64,000 nucleotides of DNA, taken from assembly GCA_000697665.1 (NCBI GenBank), contig KL197721.1, positions 604,112-668,111 on the forward strand, read 5' to 3'. The translations under genes and the position numbers were made by a program. The DNA comes from Jaapia argillacea MUCL 33604. Lineage: Eukaryota > Basidiomycota > Agaricomycetes > Jaapiales > Jaapiaceae. Positions 61,664 through 64,000 of the stretch are shown one piece after another. Every line of letters begins with the position of its first letter. The stretch's first letter is position 1. Below the pieces are notes generated by a model. It had not been told where the DNA came from, searched no databases, and saw only the letters and a program-made list of their open reading frames with translations.

Positions 61664-64000
61664 AATGCCAGAAGTCATCGTCATCACCGATAGTGACGAT
61701 GAGATTACATTCATGGAAATGGGAAATAACCCGCAGAATGCTGCAAGGAGCAAGGCAGCTGCTCCACCACGAAAGACGATCACGATTGACCACGACAAGC
61801 CCGGCCCGACTCGTAGCGTGAAGGTGGAGGGTCATTCTGGGTCCAAGAAATCTAATGTCGTGTCAAGGTATCGTGGTACTTCATCTTTGGTGGTGACGGG
61901 ACTGACAGATTTCCTTTATAGTTCAACAGCTCCTGCCGGGAACCCACTCGTAGCAGCCCTAGACAAGGCTCAGGCAGGTTTGGACCGGGCTTCTCGGTAG
62001 GTGTACAACCAGTTTCTTTCGTGCTGTGTTTATGGTGAGCCTTGGCAAGGACTACGTCGACACGGAAGCCTCGGCCTCTCGTCTCTTCCTCTAGTGTGTC
62101 GTCGAATGCAGTAGCATCCAGGTAAGTTATAGATCTTGGTCTGTTGGGTCTTGATGAGAATGAGTTGTGTTTCAGTTCTTCCACTCCCATTCATTTGAAG
62201 AAAGAGACTTCCTCGTCTTCAAGCAGACCAACACCATCTCAGCCTGCATCAACTCGGTCAAAGGGGTATGTGTTCGTATTTATGTAGAACTACCTGGTTG
62301 ACTCGAAGCTGATTTCCTTGGAGTGAACCTTCCGGCAGCGATCGAGCTTCAGCTTCCAAGCGCCCTCCACTCGATGACGCAACCAACCCACCACAGTCGA
62401 AGCGTACCAAGATTGGTCCTTCTCAGCCGGCGACGACACGACCAGCAATATCCAACTCATTTCGAAAAAGGCGGGCAGGTTCTCCTGCATCACATGAGAT
62501 TATTAGCCTTGATTCAAGTGACGAGGAAGCGCCCCCCGTTCTCAAGGTTAGCCTACTTATGCTGGTTATGTATTCCTCCAATTCGTAGTGATATCCATTG
62601 CTTGCAGAAAGTCAAGCTCGAGTCAGCCCCGGCGGTGGAACACGCACCTGCTGATACCGATCTTGAGACTTGGGAGGTGTATCCAATAGCTTATGCTGCT
62701 CTCGATCTGGACGTTGAACAGAATGTATGTTCCCTTTTTTCGCATTCTACAAGCTAAGCTAAGTATGTGGTGTCAGTGGGCGGTTAAGGTTCACCGCCAG
62801 GAGAATTCTCAAGTCGAAGCCGACGAGCTTTCTGAGATATTGAATAACCAACTCAACATTTCTTACCCTGCGCCCCACTTACCTCGGCGCACCGTGCCAC
62901 TACCGCCGAATCTTGTAATGAAAGGTCCTTGGGCCTGGAGCGAAGTGTGTTTGAGACATGTCTCATCTTCCATATGTTAACCGCAGACTTTCCAGTTCCT
63001 AGAGGAGAAGTATCGGATCCCTTGTAAACAACACCCAAAGCTTCCGTTGTTGCGGAGCTCTCTACCTTCTCCGTATTCCAATCAGACGAGCACACCCCCG
63101 TTCATGGAGCTCCATGGTTTGTCGCAATGCGGGCCTCTTGTTCTTGGGTCCGGATGTATGTTGGTCGATAATTTTTTAACTCTGCCGTCGCCACTGGACT
63201 AATTGTCCCAATATTTGCAGCTGTGAATAAAATATTCCAAATGGGGAGTGCTGTTGTGGTTGGCAGTGCCGTCCCTGGCGGAGAGGCCGATACTATCCTT
63301 CCCGCTTGTGAGTCTGGGTCGCATGCTTCCTGTCAACTGCTATGTACTGAGGATTCGAGATTCTTGAATTGTAGGGCAGGACCCAACCGGCAATCATATT
63401 GGGTCTTTGGTTTTGTGGAATAATGGGGAAGGTCAGGCAATTTGACCATCTTCGAGATCATTTTTCGGGGATTCACAATTTTGCGTAGTCCACAAGTTAC
63501 ATGGGCATAGACGACAAATTGGACCTGGCAAGTGGACGAGATTACTCTAAGGATCGACCTACCTCCTCACTGTCTTGTCAGGCCTGTACAAGTACTACAC
63601 TGTCAACGATATTGCTTGTGACCCTACATCAGAGTGCGTGACTGGTCAGCTCTGATCGCAACCATGTCTAACATATGTTGTAGCTCAACTCAGTTCAAAT
63701 TTGCTTCCTGCGGCGATGACAAAATGGTGCGATTATGGGAATTTGATCGATCTATTGTAGACCTCGCACACGAGGACGGGCATAAATGTCCCTGTATGAG
63801 AGTTGGCCATAATCCTGCCTGTACCGTTCAGGTTTGGGATGATTACTGTCAGTTGGTGGCTTGTCACTTCACAGAATTTACTCATGTATTTCGTAGATGA
63901 TTGGTTCAGCGGAGCAAGACCACTGGCCCTGGCTTACGGACCTAAAGGGTCAGAACTTGCTGTTGGCTGCAGCGATGGGTGCGTGGTCATTTTGATCACG
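61664..64000 (+). CDS. WD40-type protein with SUMO-interacting motifs (5' part, runs off the window)
   Basis: It starts MPEVIVITDSDDEITF, a hydrophobic core followed by acidic residues, as in SUMO-interacting motifs. A second such motif, EIISLDSSDEEAP, lies near 62497. The first 300 residues are otherwise disordered and basic. Ordered parts follow over several exons: ETWEVYPIAYAALDLD, LPRRTVPLPPNL and KYRIPCKQHPKLPLL. Near 63690 FKFASCGDDKMVRLWEFD is a clear WD40 repeat, and at the window end LALAYGPKGSELAVGCSDG starts another. Many small introns are expected, and exon borders were only partly resolved. A chromatin or nuclear scaffold role is suggested by the SIMs but not shown. Confidence 0.65.

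Overview
The window looks like nuclear DNA of a basidiomycete fungus, most likely an agaricomycete. Genes are dense and split by many short GT-AG introns of about 50-70 bp. Several protein types are typical of that group: an F-box family with Cys clusters, HNH nucleases, KDZ transposons with CxC5/CxC6 clusters, and TKL-like kinases. Gene models were built by eye from splice signals and reading frame, so exon ends are predictions. No rRNA, tRNA, CRISPR array or virus-like element was seen.

1-12.2 kb holds ordinary genes: a head-to-head pair of small secreted 8-Cys proteins, a tail-anchored protein of unknown function, a CCC1/VIT1 vacuolar Fe/Mn transporter, a purine nucleoside phosphorylase, and a conserved unknown protein.

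13-26.7 kb is repeat-rich. It has an 886-bp non-autonomous DNA transposon (9-bp target duplication), two decaying F-box paralogues, and between them a 6.3-kb DNA transposon with 33-bp inverted ends and an 8-bp target duplication. The large element encodes a Ulp1-type SUMO-protease-like domain and a transposase that resembles the P/THAP9 group.

27-40.3 kb returns to host genes: a polytopic membrane protein, COG6 (Golgi tethering), a TKL-like kinase, a Coa1/Tim21-like mitochondrial protein and a 12-exon cytochrome P450.

40.3-53.7 kb has two tandem HNH-nuclease genes. The upstream copy is broken into three pieces by about 9.7 kb of inserted DNA, and its middle 39 bp lies inverted. The insert contains a complete 6.1-kb KDZ transposon with a 9-bp target duplication. 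That transposon carries an RTC4-like gene as cargo beside its transposase. A 681-bp MITE-like element also lies in the insert.

53.8-57.9 kb has three tandem short-chain dehydrogenase copies, each damaged differently. 58.4-64 kb has a small putative N-myristoylated protein, a CaMKI-like kinase and the start of a WD40-type protein with SUMO-interacting motifs that runs off the window.

The most striking features are the KDZ element with its RTC4-like cargo, the P-like element with its SUMO protease, the dismembered HNH gene, and a recurrent replacement of CGA (Arg) by TGA in the transposon genes, which hints at deamination of methylated CpG.
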